A stretch of DNA of 64,000 nt, from assembly GCA_025677815.1 (NCBI GenBank), contig JAIXMP010000012.1, forward strand, positions 620,001-684,000, in the 5' to 3' direction. The notes beneath the pieces are model-generated. The model ran no database searches, was not told the origin of the DNA, and saw only the letters and a program-made list of their open reading frames with translations. This stretch comes from Phascolomyces articulosus. Taxonomy: Eukaryota; Mucoromycota; Mucoromycetes; Mucorales; Lichtheimiaceae. Of the stretch, positions 60,966 to 64,000 are shown in pieces; positions within the stretch are counted from its first letter, which is position 1; the number at the start of each line of letters is the position of its first letter. Made by a program: the position numbers and the translations under genes.

Positions 60966-63900
60966 ATTAAGTCATTTTTTTTATTAAAGAAACACAGTGA
61001 CTCTTTTTTTATTATTATTTATTTCTGTTCTTTGATGCATTTTATATGATCGATGGTATTCTATAAAGACGCACATCTATCCATATTGATATTAGGGTTC
61101 CTCTTCCCCCCCCCCTCCCTCAATGTTCAATCCGTGTGTGCAATCTATATGTATCTATGTGAATGAAAGGAAGAAAGAAAGAAAGAAAAATGTGTGTGCG
61201 TGTGTGAATGATTTCCCTTGCATAAAAAAAATAATTAGTGAAATGATGACAAATATTTTGCAAATGCAAATTACGATACTTTTTTTTAACAAATGGATCA
61301 TAGTAGAGGATGAGTTAAGGGCCCATCTATCCTCCCTTATATTTTTTGCCTCCCTCTTCTATTATGATCTCCCAGTAACAATAGACCTGAAGAAACTCAT
61401 TTCTCCCTCTCTTTCTCTCTCATAATGGAAACCATCCGTTAAAAAAAGTGGTGCGTACTAAAGAAGAAGAAAAAAGGAACATGCACATGGAAAAAGAAGT
61501 GGACCCTACCGAAAAAAGATAAATGATGAAATTTATCATTGGTACTACATTGAATAAAAAGTAAAAGAGAGAAAGAACCCTTATATGTACAGGATTGGAT
61601 GAAAAAGAACAAAAAGACGGAGAGGTGGGGGAGAAGTTGATTTAGAACGGGAAGGAGAAAGAGATCCTTTTTTTTTTTCTTGTATGACTAACATCAAAGC
61701 TGTCAATAATAAATCATTTTGTCTCCCTATTCTCAATGTTATCCACTTGGCACTCTTTTTGTTTTTTGATTACCAAGGTGTCATCATTTTCTCCTAAAAA
61801 ATAAATAAATAAAAAAATAGACAGTCCATCAATCATCCGGGATAATAATAGTCAATTCACTCTTTTTTTTTGACTCCCTTCTAAATCATTCAATGAAAAT
61901 GATAATATCACTTATAGACTGACTGACTGGTATGTACGTGTGAAGAATGGATCTATAAGTGATGATAATATTTACCATGGAACTTTAAAATTTAGACTAA
62001 TATTCCTGTGATCATCATTGAATAATACTAGTGAAAAAAAAAGAATAAGGTTCTGATATTTTATTTTATCAAAAATGAAGATGATGATTCTAACGAATTA
62101 ATATATATAGACTTTAACTTTATAGTTAAAAAGAATGTTACTTGATAATACGAATACATAAGATAAGAACATGGTCTAAAAGACCAAAACGCGATATATA
62201 ATAATCTACTAGTTGTTGTTGTTGGTGGCTATTATTATTATTATTATTTGTAAATAAAATTACGTGTTATTATCTAATGTCAATTCTATTTGAAAGGTAA
62301 AAATAAAACGATCGACGTCGTTCACAGGTAAATTTGAATTATAATGATAGCCATGTGGCTACTTTTTGCACGAGTAAAGTGGTCAACATTCTAATTACGG
62401 TACTATTGGGCTGGGTAGTATATCAGTTTCAGACATTAAGGGTCATTCTTATAGAGAGAGAGAGAAAGAGAGAAAGAGAGAGAGAAATCTATTATCCATC
62501 AAATAGGTGAATATTTATAACAATAACAATAACAATAACCTGTTTTGTTATTATATTATTATTGTCATTTATTACCAACTTGTTTTTCTTGTTACTGCTT
62601 TTATCTCTCCTCCCTCTCTCACGCACACACTTTCTCTTTCTCTGACTTTGACTTAATGATACAGCCACGTTTGAGATATTTATAAATACATACACAATAA
62701 AGCTACTATTGTTGATATTGGGAGATTGATTGAATTATAAAAAAAATAGCCCTTGATAAGGAAAATGAAGGAGTGGATGTGCTATTAGTTAGTCATAGTA
62801 GCAAGAAGAAATAAACGCTAATTTCCGGGGCCAAAAAAAAAAAGAGAGAGAGAGAGGAACAGGTAATATATAATAAAGAGTATTTTTATCAGCTCATCAT
62901 CATCTATCTTTTTTGAGTCATGATTCATTTCTTCCTACCTTTACTGCTCTCTATGTGATATAATAGAACACCCTTAATATAATAAATAATAATTAGGTAC
63001 ATGATTGGAATCCGAAATGATATTAAATAAAAAACAACCTGACAACTACGACGACGAACATGGAAAAAACAAACTTTATATCATTTATATATATATATAT
63101 TTCTATGTCTTTATAAACAATAACAATTATGGGTTCGCGCGAGAGCTTTTTTTTATATGATCTATTGACTGATTGTTCGATTCTCTGAGTTTAATAGTAA
63201 ACTGCATAATTTAGATGGAATATGAAAACATGAACGATGGTAATAAGTGGAATAGAGGGCCCGCTTCTATCATTCTCATCATCATACAACTATTCATCTA
63301 TTTACTCTCTCCTCCATCATCACCCCCCCCAAAAAAAACAATTCACCTATTACTCTATATATATGATTATTCCTCCCCCCTCCTCCTGGAGAAATCTTGT
63401 CACCTCCTGGATCCCACGTTGATTCTTATGGGGTGACCGCGCGTTTTTTGTAATATAGAATATGTAATCGATTGACTCAGAAATAAAAATAAGGAATAAG
63501 GGGAATATATATACATACGGAATGAGTGATAAATAATAACAAGCATAATTTATTATTACAATGGAGAATAAAAAAAATAAGTAATTCTCATATGTACTCT
63601 ACTACTGTATACTCATCTGCAAGAATAACCGCGCTTAAAAATGTTAGGATCTGTATATAATAAGTAAAGGAAGGGGTTGGTGGTTGGGGGGAGAAAGAAG
63701 AAGTAAAGGAAGAAGAGGAGTGAAAAGAGAGACCTTTTTTTTCTTTGAAAAAAGGGGATAATCAATAAATAATCATTTACTATATATAAAAAAGGGGGAC
63801 CATTTCTTCTTTTTGGGCTTATCATCATTGTTGATATATATACTTATATTTATATATATAGGAGAGCATAGGAAAAAGAAAGGGAGATGGTTATATATAT

Positions 63901-64000
63901 GTCTATATAATTGTTATATGGACCCGTGTATCTAGTTTTCTATATAGAGAAGAGCACGCGGGTTATGTATCCTAGGGTTCTCTGTTGTTGATATTTTGTG
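60966..64000. other. Gene-free 3' region
   Basis: No recognisable coding region, RNA gene or transposon. It starts with the 3' flank of the RhoGAP gene. Simple repeats are frequent: (GAAA)n at 61168-61187, (GA)n at 62453-62487, a TA run at 63088-63100. An inverted repeat with 12-bp arms (61907-61918 and 61952-61963) encloses 33 bp. Small frames have no motifs. Confidence 0.5.

Noticed and set aside
1..64000. Search for tRNA, rRNA, CRISPR arrays and telomeric repeats
   Set aside because: No tRNA box A/B pairs with a foldable cloverleaf, no rRNA-like sequence, no spacer-repeat array and no TTAGGG array were recognised by eye.

Overview
The window looks like nuclear DNA of an early-diverging filamentous fungus, most likely a Mucoromycota (Mucorales-type) species. 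It is AT-rich. Most genes carry several short introns of about 50-200 bp with GTAAGT/GTATGT-like donors. Runs of CAA/CAG glutamine codons are common. The protein families also fit: a CYP51/ERG11 of fungal type, an Ypd1 HPt protein, Use1, and a PARP with a WGR domain, which is a family that ascomycete yeasts lack. No species can be named from the sequence alone, and no searches were run. All products are read from motifs.

Layout. 1-5.5 kb is a degraded zone. It holds a near-perfect 513/514-bp inverted repeat (175-687 and 750-1263), fragments of a broken gene with a bromodomain-like piece (to about 3.7 kb), and a 5'-truncated alkylpurine DNA glycosylase (Mag1/AlkA family, minus strand, 3.87-4.48 kb). 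5.5-12.7 kb is a compact gene cluster: a class III (GABA-type) aminotransferase (+), a Bin3/MePCE-type RNA cap methyltransferase (-), translation initiation factor eIF1A (-), and a poly-Q SWIB-domain protein (-). 12.7-22.7 kb has no recognisable gene. 22.7-24.8 kb is lanosterol 14-alpha-demethylase (+). 24.8-28.9 kb holds only decayed coding pieces.

28.9-40.0 kb is one 23-exon gene on the minus strand. It encodes a PARP of about 2,990 residues with a chromo-like N-terminal module, more than 20 ankyrin repeats, WGR, the PARP regulatory and catalytic domains, and a C-terminal PBZ-like zinc finger. A perfect RFX X-box palindrome lies 255 bp upstream of its ATG. 43.7-47.0 kb carries two convergent genes, the ER SNARE Use1 (+) and the phosphorelay protein Ypd1 (-).

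47-56.6 kb is repeat-rich. It contains a 579-bp pogo-type DNA element with TA target duplication, a 5'-truncated LINE fragment, a multi-exon orphan gene that may derive from a transposase, and tandem 22-mers in an LTR-like setting. 56.65-60.97 kb is an F-BAR/RhoGAP gene (+). The remainder to 64 kb is non-coding low-complexity sequence.

The genes do not form one pathway. They are ordinary housekeeping loci separated by transposon-scarred DNA. The most interesting locus is the giant PARP, which appears to join ADP-ribose writing, a possible PAR-reading finger and a possible chromatin-reading module in one protein, with a damage-response-type site in its promoter.
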